A DNA stretch of 5,235 nucleotides from contig JAFOXT010000493.1 of NCBI GenBank assembly GCA_017425745.1, forward strand, positions 1 through 5,235, read 5' to 3'. This DNA is from Clostridia bacterium (lineage in GTDB: Bacteria > Bacillota > Clostridia > Oscillospirales > Acutalibacteraceae). Each line of letters starts with the position of its first letter. Position 1 is the first letter of the stretch. The position numbers and the translations under genes are program-made. Positions 5,158 to 5,235 of the stretch are shown here, in pieces. The notes beneath the pieces are model-generated. The model was not told the DNA's origin. It searched no databases and saw only the letters and a program-made list of their open reading frames with translations.

Positions 5158-5235
5158 TCAAATAATAAAACTGTACAGCTCATTTTCTACAAGAGTAAGC
5201 TCACCTTTTTGACCTTTCTCAAGACCTTCATACAT
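5158..5235 (-). CDS. C-terminal end of a minus-strand protein, possibly DUF2500-like, partial
   Basis: Reading leftward from the right edge, the frame gives 25 residues, MYEGLEKGQKGELTLVENELYSFII, and stops at TGA (5158-5160 on the plus strand). The edge Met may be internal or a start. The pattern Y-E-G-L-x-x-G-x-x-G-x-L-T, then a short Y-S-F end, resembles the C-terminus of DUF2500 (YhhM-like) proteins, which end in an OB-like beta segment of the kind eYegLkeGdkGtLtyqGtrfisF. That comparison is from memory and based on only 25 residues, so it is tentative. Its position in front of a two-way terminator, converging with the coiled-coil gene, supports it being a real gene end. Confidence 0.5.
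   Translation of the reverse strand: MYEGLEKGQKGELTLVENELYSFII

Overview
The window looks like chromosomal DNA of a low-to-moderate GC Gram-positive bacterium of the class Clostridia, most likely a gut Ruminococcaceae/Oscillospirales-type organism. This is inferred from the gene set (Mini-III and YhaM ribonucleases, both Firmicutes-type), strong AGGAGG ribosome binding sites, a sigma-A-type promoter, and the tail of a BspA-like leucine-rich-repeat surface protein. No species can be named from the sequence alone.

Layout. Bases 1-252 are the 3' end of a BspA/LRR_5-type protein, closed by a clear intrinsic terminator (276-316). A sigma-A promoter (329-357) then drives a tight three-gene unit: obgE (402-1673, ribosome-assembly GTPase), mrnC (1684-2091, Mini-ribonuclease III for 23S rRNA maturation) and yhaM (2084-3028, 3'-5' exoribonuclease). 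mrnC starts 10 bases after obgE, and yhaM overlaps mrnC by 8 bases. A 149-base AT-rich gap (3029-3177) holds a weak possible terminator and a probable second promoter. A second unit follows: rsmD (3178-3735, 16S rRNA m2G966 methyltransferase), coaD (3732-4223, phosphopantetheine adenylyltransferase, ATGA overlap) and an unrecognised 268-residue coiled-coil protein (4261-5067). It is closed by a strong terminator (5070-5100) that can also serve the opposite strand. The last 78 bases hold the C-terminal end of a convergent minus-strand gene, possibly of the DUF2500 family.

How the genes work together. Four of the six complete genes concern ribosome assembly, rRNA maturation or RNA turnover (ObgE, Mini-III, YhaM, RsmD). 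CoaD makes the penultimate intermediate of coenzyme A, and its pairing with rsmD is common in bacteria. The coiled-coil protein is the only complete gene whose role cannot be read from its family. It has a very acidic N-terminus, a basic patch and an 11-residue periodicity, and is the main item worth follow-up.

Most of the window is ordinary housekeeping sequence. I see no mobile element, CRISPR array, tRNA or rRNA, and no convincing evidence for a new multi-gene system.
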